From: Rhizobium sp. AC27/96
Lineage (GTDB): Bacteria > Pseudomonadota > Alphaproteobacteria > Rhizobiales > Rhizobiaceae
Length of the DNA stretch: 64,000 nucleotides
Direction of reading: 5' to 3'
Assembly (NCBI RefSeq): GCF_001692325.1
Contig: NZ_LXKN01000018.1
Coordinates: 124,001-188,000, forward strand
Positions 1-9,464 of the stretch are shown here, piece by piece. The position numbers were made by a program, and so were the translations under genes. Under the pieces are notes generated by a model. That model did no database searches. It worked only from the letters and a program-made list of their open reading frames with translations, and was not told where the DNA came from. How positions within the stretch are numbered: position 1 is the stretch's first letter; each line of letters begins with the position of its first letter.

Positions 1-678
1 GTCGATTACAGCCACCTGCAGCGTGTCTGCGGCGCAATGGTTGGCTTCTGCCGCGAGCTTTCCGTCGATATCGAGGCGATTTCAGCCGGCGGCGGCCTTT
101 CCGTCCCTTATAGGGAAGGCGAGGAAGAGATTGACCCGTCGCATTATTTTTCACTCTGGGACGCGGCGCGGCGTGAGGTTGAGGCGCATTTTGGTCATCC
201 GATCCGGCTGGAGATAGAACCCGGGCGCTTTCTGACCGCGGATTCCGGCGTACTGCTCGCTGAGGTGCGAGCCGTCAAAAACATGGGTCGCAACCGCTTC
301 GTGCTCGTCGATGCCGGCTTCAGCGATCTTGCCCGGCCGGCCATGTATGGCAGCTATCACCACATCTCGGTCATTCCGGGAAAGACGCCTCGAAGCGCGG
401 GAGCAGCTATCTTCCCGACGGTGGTTGCGGGTCCTCTTTGCGAATCGGGCGATGTCTTCACCCAGACGGAATCAGGCGTAGTTCAGCAACGCGATCTTCC
501 TGAGGCTCATGTCGGCGACTATCTCGTTTTCCACGGTGCCGGAGCCTATGGCGCAACGATGTCGTCGAACTACAACAGCCGGCTCTATGCCCCGGAGGTG
601 CTCATCGATGGCGCAACGCATCGATTGATCCGCCGACGCCAGACTTTTGACGAGCTGTTGGCCCTGGAAGATCTCTAA
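1..678 (+). CDS. LysA-like PLP-dependent decarboxylase, C-terminal part (5' end outside window)
   Basis: The frame is open from base 1, so only the last 225 residues are present; the family is usually about 400-420 residues. The visible part covers the end of the PLP barrel, with the EPGR phosphate-binding motif, and the C-terminal beta domain. That domain holds the CESGD motif, whose Cys reaches the partner active site in diaminopimelate decarboxylase, and YGATMSSNYNSR, which supplies the PLP/substrate Tyr. By family it would decarboxylate meso-diaminopimelate or a related D-amino acid centre. The neighbours are a P450 and an acyltransferase rather than argH, so a secondary-metabolism paralogue is as likely as housekeeping lysA. 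Family assignment is firm; substrate is not. Confidence 0.85.
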   Translation, partial: VDYSHLQRVCGAMVGFCRELSVDIEAISAGGGLSVPYREGEEEIDPSHYFSLWDAARREVEAHFGHPIRLEIEPGRFLTADSGVLLAEVRAVKNMGRNRFVLVDAGFSDLARPAMYGSYHHISVIPGKTPRSAGAAIFPTVVAGPLCESGDVFTQTESGVVQQRDLPEAHVGDYLVFHGAGAYGATMSSNYNSRLYAPEVLIDGATHRLIRRRQTFDELLALEDL

Positions 679-874
679 ACAGGTGCTTCGGCTTTCGGGC
701 GCGGCGAATCGAATGGTGCTGGCAAGGTTCGGCAACCATCCCGCCGTTGACGCGTGTTGGCGCGGGGGCTTTTCCGCGGTTGCGAAATGAATATAGTGGG
801 CACCACCGGGCGTCGTGAGGCTCGGTTCTTGTTCCTTTGTCACCAGCCGCAAGGCGCGAAAGTTCTGCACCGAT

Positions 875-2290
875 ATGCTGGCCTGGCTTGATCAGAGAAC
901 CGAAATCGTCGAGCACGCGGATCAGGCGGCGCAATTTTTCGAGCCGGCGCATTCCGCTTATTACAGCGGCAAGCCTGGCCAGCCGCTGAAACTGCTGCTG
1001 CAGGCGCGCAGTGATTTTCTCTCCATCTGGCGGCAAGCGGATTATCGGGAACATGTCGCCGAATTCAAGCTATTCGGCCGTCAGCTCGTAATCGTCAATT
1101 CGCCTGAAGCGATCCGTTACGTGGTCGCCAAGCGCCATGAGAATTTCGAGCGCAAGACGCCGCAGATGCGCCGCGCGTTGGAACATCTGCTAGGTGACGG
1201 CCTGTTCATTTCGGACAAGGAGACCTGGAAGCAACGGCGGCCGCTGGTTGCCGATATCGTGCACAAGAACCGCGTCCCAGCCTTCGGGGCGATCATGCAG
1301 ACCACGGCAAGCGAGCTTGCCGACCGTTGGCAGAGCCTCGGCGAGGGGGCGGAGGTTAACGCCCTGTTCGAGATGGCGGGTCTGACGGCGGAGATCATCT
1401 CACGCAGCGTCTTCGGCAATGATCTCGGCGAGGAAAGCGCCAATGCCGTCACCGAGGGATTTGCCAGTTACCAGGCCTTGGTGGACTCCATCAATCTCGG
1501 CTACTTCCTCGGCTTCGACGAAGGGCTGCCAATCGTCAAGACACCGAGCCTGCGCCGGTCGGTCAAGCGCATCCATCGGATCATCGATCAGGTGATCGAA
1601 GATCATCTGGCCGGCAAGGGCGATAACAGTTCGATGGTCGAGCTGCTGATCCGGCGCCAGAAGCGAAATCCCGAGCTGAAGCTCGATGTCGTGGCGCTCA
1701 GGAATGAAGCGGCGACCATTTTCATGGCCGGACATGAGACGACGGCCGCGACTTTGACCTGGGCATGGTATCTGCTAGCCGGTGCGCCCTGGGTGGAAGA
1801 GGCTATTCACGCGGAAATCGATGCCGTCTGCGGCGATCGTGTGCCGTCGATCGATGACGTTGCCAAGCTTGACTGGTGTCGAGCCGTCATCGAGGAGACG
1901 CTGAGGCTTTACCCACCCGTGCCGATTTTGGCCCGACAGGCAGCCGAGGCGGACCAGATCGGTCCTGTACAAGTGCGCAAGGCCGCGCTCGTCCTGATCG
2001 TCCCGTGGATTCTGCACCGCACGGACTCGCTTTTCCCCGAGCCGCATCGGTTCCATCCGGAGCGCTTCTTGGGTGAGACACGCCCGACCCCCTATAGCTA
2101 CATCCCCTTTGCCGCCGGCCCCCGCGTGTGCCCCGGCCTGCAGTTCGGTCTCACCGAGGCGATCCTTTGTCTGGCGATCCTCGCTCAACGCTTTCGCGTA
2201 CGAGTTAAGGACGGCCATAATGTCCAGCCGCAATGCCGCCTGACCCTGCGTCCTCGCGGCGGCATGCCGGTCACCCTGCATAGGCGCTGA
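875..2290 (+). CDS. cytochrome P450
   Basis: Haem-thiolate monooxygenase with all signature elements: the I-helix AGHETTAATLTW (oxygen-activating Thr), the K-helix ExxR in EETLRLYPP, and the haem loop FAAGPRVCPG with axial Cys at about residue 419. It has no N-terminal membrane anchor, so it is a soluble bacterial P450 needing separate ferredoxin and reductase partners, which are not seen here. The start is uncertain: the frame is open to a GTG at 815, but neither start has a convincing ribosome-binding site and the first ATG (875) was chosen. It ends 4 bases before the acyltransferase gene, so the two are probably cotranscribed. The substrate cannot be read from sequence; a lipid or fatty-acyl substrate would suit the neighbour. 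Confidence 0.88.
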   Translation: MLAWLDQRTEIVEHADQAAQFFEPAHSAYYSGKPGQPLKLLLQARSDFLSIWRQADYREHVAEFKLFGRQLVIVNSPEAIRYVVAKRHENFERKTPQMRRALEHLLGDGLFISDKETWKQRRPLVADIVHKNRVPAFGAIMQTTASELADRWQSLGEGAEVNALFEMAGLTAEIISRSVFGNDLGEESANAVTEGFASYQALVDSINLGYFLGFDEGLPIVKTPSLRRSVKRIHRIIDQVIEDHLAGKGDNSSMVELLIRRQKRNPELKLDVVALRNEAATIFMAGHETTAATLTWAWYLLAGAPWVEEAIHAEIDAVCGDRVPSIDDVAKLDWCRAVIEETLRLYPPVPILARQAAEADQIGPVQVRKAALVLIVPWILHRTDSLFPEPHRFHPERFLGETRPTPYSYIPFAAGPRVCPGLQFGLTEAILCLAILAQRFRVRVKDGHNVQPQCRLTLRPRGGMPVTLHRR

Positions 2291-2294
2291 TCCG

Positions 2295-3293
2295 ATGTCC
2301 GCTGACAATGAAGAGGGCAAGCAAACCGCCAGCGGAAAACGTAAGGCATGGATCTATGAGCCGCCAAAAACGCCGCCCATCGCTGATCTCGTGGCTGGTG
2401 GCGAACGGCGCAAGGTGTTCCTGCGCTATTGGCTCTACGAGAATATCGACAACGCGATAGATCTCGTTTTCTACTTCGTCTTCATGCTTTTGCCGGCGCG
2501 GGCATGTTCCGCAATTGGCGGTTGGCTCGGACGGTTCCTCGCGCCGCGTTTCCACAAAGGCGCCTATGCCCGCGCCGCTGCAAACCTGAAGGCGATAAGA
2601 CCGGATCTCAGCGATGCCGAGCTTGAGATACGCTTGGAGCGCTACGCCGATTCACAGGGCCGTCAGATGGCCGAATATTCCGTGGTGCCCCGGCTTGCGC
2701 GGCATCACGTCCGGATGATCGGCACCGCAAGCCTGGTCGAGCGTTGCGCTAAAGGCCCCGTGATCTTCATCGCGCCGCATGTCAGCAACTGGGAGGTGCT
2801 TTGGCATTGTCTGCTCGACATGGGGCTGGCCGTGACCATGAACTACGATCCTCCGAAGCGGCGATCCCGTCACTATATCGTCAATCGCCTGCGCAAGGGT
2901 GCCGGCCTCGGCATCCTCAAGCCGGGCCGCAGCTTCGTACGCCCGGCGCTCCGCATTCTGGAAAGCGGCGGCAATCTGCTGATGTTCTGCGATGAAGGCT
3001 TCAATGGCCGCATTCGGGCGCCATTTTTCGGCAGGCCGGTTCATCTGGAGGGGAATTATGCGGTCGTTGCGCGTATGGCGCGCAAGACCGATGCGCTGAT
3101 CTATCCGCTGTTCATAACCCGCGACAACGCAGCGAATTTTACCTTACGGGCGCTTGAGCCTTTCAAGCTTACAGCTCCCATGGGGTCGGAAGATCCAATT
3201 GCAGAGGATGTTCGCACCTTGAATGCGGTGATCGAACCCATTGTTCGCGAACGCCTGGAGCAATGGTATTTTGTGGACAATCGATTGCTGTGA
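2295..3293 (+). CDS. LpxL/HtrB-type lysophospholipid (lipid A) acyltransferase
   Basis: A 332-residue protein of the LPLAT superfamily. The catalytic HxxxxE motif is in APHVSNWEVLW (His162, Glu167), followed by the substrate-binding FCDEGFNG and the FFGRPV block. A hydrophobic segment at about residues 55-75 would anchor it in the inner membrane. Known relatives move an acyl chain from acyl-ACP to a lipid A precursor. It starts 5 bases after the P450 stop, so the P450 and acyltransferase probably act on one acyl lipid. The polar N-terminal extension of about 40 residues before the membrane segment is somewhat longer than in E. coli LpxL. Whether the acceptor is lipid A, ornithine lipid or another acyl product is unknown. 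Confidence 0.82.
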   Translation: MSADNEEGKQTASGKRKAWIYEPPKTPPIADLVAGGERRKVFLRYWLYENIDNAIDLVFYFVFMLLPARACSAIGGWLGRFLAPRFHKGAYARAAANLKAIRPDLSDAELEIRLERYADSQGRQMAEYSVVPRLARHHVRMIGTASLVERCAKGPVIFIAPHVSNWEVLWHCLLDMGLAVTMNYDPPKRRSRHYIVNRLRKGAGLGILKPGRSFVRPALRILESGGNLLMFCDEGFNGRIRAPFFGRPVHLEGNYAVVARMARKTDALIYPLFITRDNAANFTLRALEPFKLTAPMGSEDPIAEDVRTLNAVIEPIVRERLEQWYFVDNRLL

Positions 3294-3520
3294 TGAATGT
3301 GCAGATAGAATTTTCCACCGAGGCAAGTGAATTTGGGGTTGCAACGGATTGAAGGGCGTTAGCGTTTAGGTTAACACTCCGCCAAGTAAAATTACCTTCT
3401 GCTTTCGGACTTTGTTGTACCTTTGTGAACGAGAAAGTTTCTCCACGATCGTGCTTTTTTGAGATATAGCTCCTACGGCTTCTGCTTGGTTGTACGACCT
3501 AGGGCGTGAATGGAATTTCG
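3294..3520. other. intergenic region upstream of rfbBDAC
   Basis: About 230 bases between the acyltransferase and rfbB. The centre is AT-rich. A short perfect palindrome, GAGAAA-G-TTTCTC, lies at about 3431-3443 and could be an operator for the rhamnose operon. No RNA gene or ORF with a ribosome-binding site is visible. Confidence 0.4.
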
Positions 3521-4588
3521 ATGACGATATTGGTTTCGGGCGGAGCAGGATTTATCGGCGGGAATTTCGTTCTTGAGTGGCTTGAGCGATGCGATGAAAC
3601 GGTTATCAATCTCGACAAGCTGACCTATGCCGGCAATCTGGATACGCTGCGAGGATTGAAGGGAAACAATCGTCATGTGTTCGTGCATGGCGATATTGGT
3701 GATCGTGGCCTGGTCGCGGATCTGCTGTCGCTGCATCGGCCACGGGCTATCCTCAATTTTGCAGCCGAAAGCCATGTCGATCGGTCGATCCATGGTCCCG
3801 GTGATTTTATCCAGACGAACATCGTCGGTACCTTCAATCTGCTGGAGGCGGTTCGCGACTATTGGAACGGCTTGCCTGATGCGGAAAAGCAGGCCTTCCG
3901 GTTCCTGCACGTCTCGACCGACGAGGTCTATGGCACGCTTTCGGCCGATGACGCGCCATTTAACGAGCTCAATCGCTACGAGCCGAACAGTCCCTATTCG
4001 GCAAGCAAGGCGGCGTCGGATCATCTGGTTCGCGCCTGGCATCACACCTATGGCCTGCCGGTGCTGACGACGAATTGCAGCAACAATTACGGCCCTTATC
4101 ACTTTCCGGAAAAGCTGATCCCGCTGGTGATCCTAAATGCGCTGTCGGGCAAAAGCCTGCCGATCTATGGCGACGGCCAGCAGATTCGCGATTGGCTCTA
4201 TGTCCGGGATCACTGCGGGGCCATTCGCCGCGTGCTGGAAGCGGGCAAGGTCGGCGAGACCTATAATGTCGGCGGCTGGAACGAGAAGGCCAATCTGGAG
4301 GTCGTGCAGACGATCTGCTCGATCCTCGATGAGCTGAAGCCGAAGGCAGATGGCGGCCATTACAGCGACCAGATCGCCTTCGTGAAGGACCGCCCCGGCC
4401 ACGATCGTCGCTATGCCATCGATGCACGCAAGCTCGAACGCGAACTGGGCTGGAAGCCTGAGGAGACTTTCGAGACGGGCATCCGCAAAACGATCGCATG
4501 GTATCTGGCCAATCAGGATTGGGTGCAAAACGTGACCAGCGGCGCCTATCGCGAGTGGCTCGGCAAGCAATATGAGGGGCAGTCTTGA
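3521..4588 (+). CDS. rfbB: dTDP-glucose 4,6-dehydratase
   Basis: Second enzyme of dTDP-L-rhamnose synthesis: it converts dTDP-D-glucose to dTDP-4-keto-6-deoxyglucose with bound NAD. This is an extended SDR with the N-terminal Rossmann motif [10 protein letters not shown]. The STDEVYG block carries the catalytic Thr/Asp/Glu, and the YSASKAASD segment carries the Tyr-xxx-Lys pair. The substrate loop [14 protein letters not shown] is present as [14 protein letters not shown]. The ATG at 3521 fits the family N-terminus ([10 protein letters not shown]); a GTG lies 15 bases upstream in frame. It overlaps rfbD by 4 bases and opens a complete rfbBDAC cluster, so rhamnose for O-antigen or exopolysaccharide is the likely product. 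Confidence 0.96.
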   Translation: MTILVSGGAGFIGGNFVLEWLERCDETVINLDKLTYAGNLDTLRGLKGNNRHVFVHGDIGDRGLVADLLSLHRPRAILNFAAESHVDRSIHGPGDFIQTNIVGTFNLLEAVRDYWNGLPDAEKQAFRFLHVSTDEVYGTLSADDAPFNELNRYEPNSPYSASKAASDHLVRAWHHTYGLPVLTTNCSNNYGPYHFPEKLIPLVILNALSGKSLPIYGDGQQIRDWLYVRDHCGAIRRVLEAGKVGETYNVGGWNEKANLEVVQTICSILDELKPKADGGHYSDQIAFVKDRPGHDRRYAIDARKLERELGWKPEETFETGIRKTIAWYLANQDWVQNVTSGAYREWLGKQYEGQS

Positions 4589-5487
4589 GTAGCATCCTGA
4601 TTACCGGCGCTAACGGGCAGGTCGGTTTCGAATTGCAACGCTCGCTCGCCTCACTGGGAAGCGTAGCGGCCGTGACCCGCGCAGAGATGGATCTGGCGCG
4701 CGAGGCAAATATTCTGAGCGTTCTCAACGAGCACAAGCCCAAGATCATCGTCAATCCCGCGGCCTATACCGCGGTTGATCGTGCGGAGGGCGATGCGGAG
4801 CAGGCAATGGCGGTCAATGCCGCAGCACCCGGTATCATCGCGCGCTGGGCAGCCGATAACGGCGCTCTGCTGGTGCATTATTCCACCGATTATGTCTTCG
4901 ACGGCACGAAGGCGGAACCCTATGTCGAGACTGATGCGGTCAACCCTCAATCTACCTACGGCGAAAGCAAGTGGCTGGGCGAGGAAGCGATCCGCGCATC
5001 CGGTTCTCCCCATGTCATCCTGCGGACGAGCTGGGTCTACGGCCATCACGGCAGCAATTTCCTGAAGACCATTCTTCGGCTGGCACAGGAACGCGAGACC
5101 CTCAATATCGTCGCCGACCAGATCGGGGCGCCGACATCGGCCGCCTTGATTGCCGATGTCACCCGCACCATCGTCGAGCATGTCGCCGGTTCGCAAGCAT
5201 CCGGCACCGTGTCGGGGACGTATCATCTTGCGGCACAAGGCAGCACCTCATGGCACGGCTATGCGACGCATATCGTTCGCAGGGCATCAGAGGCAAACTT
5301 CAAGCTTGCGCTCGCATCTGATGCGCTGAAGCCGATTTCGACAGCTGAATATCCGACGCCAGCGAAGCGGCCGGCCAATTCAAGGTTGGACTGCACAAAG
5401 CTTGCGGAACGTTTCGATATCGCTCTTCCCGCCTGGCAGGCGGGCGTGGACGATGTGGTGGCGAGGCTAAAACCTGCAACGAATTGA
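4585..5487 (+). CDS. rfbD: dTDP-4-dehydrorhamnose reductase
   Basis: Last enzyme of the pathway: NAD(P)H-dependent reduction of dTDP-4-keto-L-rhamnose to dTDP-L-rhamnose. The Rossmann motif ITGANGQVG is at the extreme N-terminus. STDYVFDG and YGESKWLGE supply the catalytic Thr and the Tyr-xxx-Lys, and RTSWVYG is the usual RmlD block. The TTG start overlaps the rfbB stop codon (TTGA), which implies translational coupling. At 300 residues it is normal length for RmlD. Confidence 0.95.
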   Translation: MSSILITGANGQVGFELQRSLASLGSVAAVTRAEMDLAREANILSVLNEHKPKIIVNPAAYTAVDRAEGDAEQAMAVNAAAPGIIARWAADNGALLVHYSTDYVFDGTKAEPYVETDAVNPQSTYGESKWLGEEAIRASGSPHVILRTSWVYGHHGSNFLKTILRLAQERETLNIVADQIGAPTSAALIADVTRTIVEHVAGSQASGTVSGTYHLAAQGSTSWHGYATHIVRRASEANFKLALASDALKPISTAEYPTPAKRPANSRLDCTKLAERFDIALPAWQAGVDDVVARLKPATN

Positions 5488-5575
5488 AGCGGCAAGATCC
5501 TGTGATGGCTCGCAACGCCATCTACGGGTGGTGGGATGACCGCCGCAGCCGGAATGCAACAAGAGACGGTGGACC

Positions 5576-6463
5576 ATGACGAAAGCACGCAAAGGCATCA
5601 TACTTGCTGGCGGATCGGGAACGCGCCTTTATCCGGTGACGCTCGCCGTCAGCAAGCAACTTCTGCCGATCTACGACAAACCGATGATCTACTACCCGCT
5701 GACGACGCTGATGCTTGCCGGCATCCGCGAAATCCTCGTCATCTCGACACCACAGGACACGCCGCGCTTCGAGCAATTGCTCGGTGATGGCAGCCAGTGG
5801 GGCATCAAGCTCGACTATGCGGTCCAGCAGAAGCCGGACGGACTTGCTCAGGCGTTTCTCATTGGCGAAGAGTTCCTGGATGGCGCGCCATCCGCGCTCG
5901 TGCTGGGAGATAATGTCTTTTACGGACATGACTTTACCCGACTGCTCCACGAGGCTAGCGGCAAGGCGAACGGCGCCACCATCTTTGCCTATCACGTGCA
6001 GGATCCGCATCGCTATGGCGTCGTCGAATTCGACGGTGCGGGCCGGGCAATCAGCCTGGAGGAAAAGCCGAAACAGCCGAAGAGCAATTACGCCGTCACC
6101 GGACTCTACTTCTACGATGAGAGCGTCGTCGATGTGGCAAAATCCATCCAGCCGTCGCCGCGCGGCGAGCTGGAAATAACCGACGTCAACGTGCATTACC
6201 TCAATGCCGGGCAGCTCGATGTGCAAACCATGGGCCGCGGCTATGCTTGGCTCGATACCGGCACGCATGAATCGATGCTGGAAGCGAGCCACTACATCGC
6301 CACCATCGAGAACCGGCAGGGACTAAAGGTTGCCTGCCCCGAGGAAGTGGCTTATCGCAGCGGCTGGATCAATGCATCCGATGTCGAGGCGCTGGCGCGT
6401 CCGCTCAGGAAGAACGGCTATGGGCAATATCTTCTGCGAATGCTGAGCGAACAGATATTCTGA
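5576..6463 (+). CDS. rfbA: glucose-1-phosphate thymidylyltransferase
   Basis: First enzyme of dTDP-rhamnose synthesis, forming dTDP-glucose from dTTP and glucose 1-phosphate. The nucleotidyltransferase signature [11 protein letters not shown] is followed by the [17 protein letters not shown] block with the catalytic Arg and Lys residues. LGDNVFYGH binds the metal and nucleotide, and EKPKQPKSN and [10 protein letters not shown] are typical of RmlA. The length of 295 residues is that of the homotetrameric enzyme, which is usually inhibited by dTDP-rhamnose. It follows rfbD after an 88-base gap. Confidence 0.96.
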   Translation: MTKARKGIILAGGSGTRLYPVTLAVSKQLLPIYDKPMIYYPLTTLMLAGIREILVISTPQDTPRFEQLLGDGSQWGIKLDYAVQQKPDGLAQAFLIGEEFLDGAPSALVLGDNVFYGHDFTRLLHEASGKANGATIFAYHVQDPHRYGVVEFDGAGRAISLEEKPKQPKSNYAVTGLYFYDESVVDVAKSIQPSPRGELEITDVNVHYLNAGQLDVQTMGRGYAWLDTGTHESMLEASHYIATIENRQGLKVACPEEVAYRSGWINASDVEALARPLRKNGYGQYLLRMLSEQIF

Positions 6464-6520
6464 GCCGTGCGGCGCACCCACGCTGCTGCTGGCCTATGAG
6501 AAAATTGAACAGGAAGACGA

Positions 6521-7069
6521 ATGAAAGCCATCGATACGGCCATAGCCGACGTCAAGATCATCGAGCCGACGGTGTTTGCCGACGACCGCGGCTTCTTCTT
6601 CGAAAGCTTCAGCAAGGTGAAGTTCGAGGCGGCGATCGGGCGAAGCGCCGATTTCGTGCAGGACAATCACAGCCGGTCGGGTAGGGGCGTCCTGCGTGGC
6701 CTGCACTATCAGTTGCCGCCGCATGCCCAGGCCAAGCTGGTGCGCGTCGTGGTTGGCGAAGTCTACGACGTCGCAGTCGACATCAGGAAGTCGTCGCCGA
6801 CATTCGGACAATGGGTCGGTGTACTCCTGTCGGCGGACAACAAGCGACAGCTCTGGATTCCGGAAGGGTTTGCCCACGGCTTCCTGACGCTGAGCGACCA
6901 TGTCGAGTTTCTGTACAAGACCACTGAATATTATGCACCGCAAAGCGATCGCGGCATTCGCTGGGACGACCCGCAAATTGCCATCGACTGGAGCGTCGGC
7001 GATGTCCTGACGCTTTCCCAAAAGGACCAGCTGCAGCCATTGTTGGCACAGGCTGACATGTTCGAGTGA
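6521..7069 (+). CDS. rfbC: dTDP-4-dehydrorhamnose 3,5-epimerase
   Basis: Converts dTDP-4-keto-6-deoxyglucose to dTDP-4-keto-L-rhamnose by double epimerisation. This is a cupin fold of 182 residues with DDRGFFFES at the N-terminus. LRGLHYQ carries the catalytic His, and WIPEGFAHGFLTLSD and Y-K-T-T-x-Y-Y are conserved RmlC blocks. It is last in the rfbBDAC cluster and ends just before a pair of strong hairpins, so transcription probably stops there. Confidence 0.96.
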   Translation: MKAIDTAIADVKIIEPTVFADDRGFFFESFSKVKFEAAIGRSADFVQDNHSRSGRGVLRGLHYQLPPHAQAKLVRVVVGEVYDVAVDIRKSSPTFGQWVGVLLSADNKRQLWIPEGFAHGFLTLSDHVEFLYKTTEYYAPQSDRGIRWDDPQIAIDWSVGDVLTLSQKDQLQPLLAQADMFE

Positions 7070-7080
7070 GATATTCCGCT

Positions 7081-7137
7081 GCGAGCTTTTGATACGAGCA
7101 AGCTCGCCTTCAATAAGCTGTTCAAGGATTGAAGGCG
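7081..7137. terminator. two adjoining hairpins between convergent rfbC and the zinc dehydrogenase
   Basis: First hairpin: GCGAGCTT (7081-7088) pairs with AAGCTCGC (7100-7107). Second hairpin: CGCCTTCAAT (7105-7114) pairs perfectly with ATTGAAGGCG (7128-7137). The two share bases 7105-7107, so they cannot both close fully. Position between two convergent genes suggests a bidirectional terminator, though neither side has a long T tract. Confidence 0.55.
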
Positions 7138-7141
7138 GCCC

Positions 7142-8161
7142 TTATGACGGACCGACCTCCAGAATAGCCTTGATAACCCCTGCCTCGGGCCTCAACCACT
7201 TTCCGAACAGCGCGGGGGCGTCGTCCAATGAACCCCGATGCGTATTCAGCGCTGCGGTCGGAACCCGGCCGTTCTCCATCTGCGTCACGACCTCGGCAAA
7301 ATCATCCGGCTGTGCGTTGCGGCTGGCGAAGAGGGTGGTTTCGCGTTTGTGAAACTCCGGGTCTGAAAAGGTAATGTCGTCGCGCACGACGCTGACGAGG
7401 ACGTAGCGGCCGCCATGGGCGACGAAGCCGAAGCCACGTTGCATGGCCTTGGCGTTGCCCGTTGCATCGATGACAACATCGAAGAAATCGCCGTCGGTAA
7501 GCCGCTTGGCATTGGCTTCTGCCTCAGCGTTGGCAAGCAGGGTTCGGTCGGCACTGAGGGAGGTTACCGTGAAATCGAGACGGTCCTCTCGCATGTCCAT
7601 GACGGTAACGTCGGCGCCGCGCGCCTTGGCGAAGATGATGGCTGACATGCCGATCGGGCCGGCGCCGACGACGAGGACGCGGTCGGCGGCGGTAATGCCG
7701 CCGCGCTTGACGCCATGGGCGCCGATGGCCAGGAACTCGATCATGGCAGCTTCGTCGAGCGAGGCTTTGCCGGCGGAGATGACATTCTGCTCGGGTACGC
7801 AGAGAAATTCGGTCATGCCACCATCGCGATGCACGCCGAGGACGGCAATGTTCTGGCAGGCATTGGTTACGCCACGGCGACAGGCAATGCATTTGCCGCA
7901 GGAGAGATAGGGGACGATATAGACATTCTCCGCGTTTTTCAGGCGGCTCGAACCATTGGCATCCTCGACCGTGCCGGAGAGCTCATGGCCCATGACACGC
8001 GGATATTCGAGAAAGGGGTGCTTGCCCTGATAGATGTGAAAATCCGTGCCGCAAATGCCGACACGCTTGATGCGCACAAGCACCTCGCCTTTGGCAGGAG
8101 TAGGGACGTCGCGCTCGATCAGGGAGAGCTTGCCGGGTTCGTTGCAGATCAATGTTTTCAT
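7142..8161 (-). CDS. zinc-dependent alcohol dehydrogenase, LgoD (L-galactonate 5-dehydrogenase)-like
   Basis: A medium-chain zinc dehydrogenase of 339 residues. GICGTDFHIYQG and GHELSG give catalytic zinc ligands. The structural-zinc lobe holds the CxxC...C set in SCGKCIACRRGVTNAC, and VVGAGPIGMSA is the NAD-binding motif. The C-terminal SDPEFHKRETTLFASRNA block closely resembles what I recall of E. coli LgoD (YjjN), which oxidises L-galactonate to D-tagaturonate. The next gene upstream on the same strand is a tagaturonate reductase-like enzyme, which fits. The ATG at 8161 is the family start; the frame is open further upstream without one. The activity is inferred from similarity and context. 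Confidence 0.8.
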   Translation of the reverse strand: MKTLICNEPGKLSLIERDVPTPAKGEVLVRIKRVGICGTDFHIYQGKHPFLEYPRVMGHELSGTVEDANGSSRLKNAENVYIVPYLSCGKCIACRRGVTNACQNIAVLGVHRDGGMTEFLCVPEQNVISAGKASLDEAAMIEFLAIGAHGVKRGGITAADRVLVVGAGPIGMSAIIFAKARGADVTVMDMREDRLDFTVTSLSADRTLLANAEAEANAKRLTDGDFFDVVIDATGNAKAMQRGFGFVAHGGRYVLVSVVRDDITFSDPEFHKRETTLFASRNAQPDDFAEVVTQMENGRVPTAALNTHRGSLDDAPALFGKWLRPEAGVIKAILEVGPS

Positions 8162-8309
8162 CGTGATGGCTTTCGAAGGGACTAAAACGGCTGAGGTAAC
8201 TATTGGAAATTGGCGGTGCAGCGTGCGGACGTCTGACGGCATCCGGACTTGCTGATCAGACGTCCCGTCGAAGCATGCCGGGATTTCGGTATCTGAGCCT
8301 CCGGCAGCT

Positions 8310-9464
8310 TCATGACACCACCTCGTTCAAGGGATATCGCTCTACAATTTGCCGTAGGATAGGCGCTTTCGAGACGCTGCCCGCCTGTTCGGCCCAATGC
8401 AGGAACGCGCCGATACGCCGCGCAACCTTTTCGCGATGATGCTGGGCGATGTCGGCAAGGCGATGGTCGAGGAACGGATTGAGGAAGCGGTCGAGCGTCG
8501 TCGCGACGTAGGTCTCCGCCTCGCCGTCCATGCCGTTGGCGGCAAAGCCGGGCAAGACCTCACTGCGATAGAGTTCATCCAGTCTGGCGCGAATATCAGC
8601 GTCGGCAAGGATGGCGCGAACGGTTTCATCGGACGGTCGACCTTCTTGCTGCCAAATCTCGGCAAGGAAAGTATGGCCGAGATTGAGGATGTGCAGCTTC
8701 AGGCGCTCGTAGGGTTCGAGGTCGTCGGTGAGTACGATGCTCTCATGCGTGCATGGAGGCCGGACGCCCGGTGCGCGCTTGATTGCCCAGAGCGCATAGG
8801 GTTCGGCGACCGCGCCGATAGGCTCTATGGGTTCCGAGACGATCCGGTCGACCAGCGTCTCGGCGAAGGCGACATGCTTGTCCAGCCAGGCAAGAAAATC
8901 AGGAGGCACGCCATTTCGCCTGATGCAGTCGACAACGACCTGTTTCAGGAGCCGCCCGTTGCCGGTTATCAGCTCGCACGGAAGGATCACCAACGGCCGG
9001 CCGGTTGCTTGCCAGCGCTTGACGAGAAGGGCTGCCAGTTTGGCCGGAAACGAACGCGGAATTTGGCCGTCTGCGCCAAACCGATCCTCGTCCGGCCATG
9101 TTTTATAGCCAGTATCGCCGGTATTGGAGATGACGAATTCGGCCTCTTGCGCGAAAAGCTGCGAAAGCTCTTCCCAATGGGCGACGGCGGAAAGGCCGCG
9201 ATCGACGCTGGTGACTTGCACAGTGCGATCGACTGGTTGTCCGCCCGATATGCCACGGATGATGACTGGATAGCCATGCTGACTGCCGAAAGCGCTGACG
9301 CGTCCGCTTCTGCTGCTCTCTCCGGAAATCTGCACGACTGCGATCGGACCGGCATTCTGACTCGATTGCCTCGCCTCGTGAACAAATAGGGCTGCATGCG
9401 CCTGCAGGAACCTGCTCGTGCCGAACTGGATGATGCGGGAGGTCACGCCAAGCTCCTTGTGCAT
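8310..9464 (-). CDS. UxaB-like tagaturonate reductase (mannitol dehydrogenase family)
   Basis: A 384-residue long-chain polyol dehydrogenase. The N-terminal block IIQFGTSRFLQAH binds NAD. LPCELITGNGRLLK is the substrate-loop form typical of altronate oxidoreductases, and KLHILNLGHTFLAE carries the catalytic Lys, Asn and His. Known UxaB reduces D-tagaturonate to D-altronate. With the LgoD-like gene 148 bases downstream it would make an L-galactonate to D-altronate module; the altronate dehydratase and KDG enzymes would have to be elsewhere. Fructuronate or mannitol as substrate cannot be excluded. A perfect inverted repeat lies 66 bases upstream of the start. Confidence 0.78.
   Translation of the reverse strand: MHKELGVTSRIIQFGTSRFLQAHAALFVHEARQSSQNAGPIAVVQISGESSRSGRVSAFGSQHGYPVIIRGISGGQPVDRTVQVTSVDRGLSAVAHWEELSQLFAQEAEFVISNTGDTGYKTWPDEDRFGADGQIPRSFPAKLAALLVKRWQATGRPLVILPCELITGNGRLLKQVVVDCIRRNGVPPDFLAWLDKHVAFAETLVDRIVSEPIEPIGAVAEPYALWAIKRAPGVRPPCTHESIVLTDDLEPYERLKLHILNLGHTFLAEIWQQEGRPSDETVRAILADADIRARLDELYRSEVLPGFAANGMDGEAETYVATTLDRFLNPFLDHRLADIAQHHREKVARRIGAFLHWAEQAGSVSKAPILRQIVERYPLNEVVS

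Noticed and set aside
3969..4754. 261-codon minus-strand frame over rfbB/rfbD
   Set aside because: Arginine/serine-rich low-complexity translation typical of an out-of-frame reading.
8397..9389. 330-codon open frame on the plus strand across the uxaB-like gene
   Set aside because: Shadow of the minus-strand gene, which carries all the family motifs.
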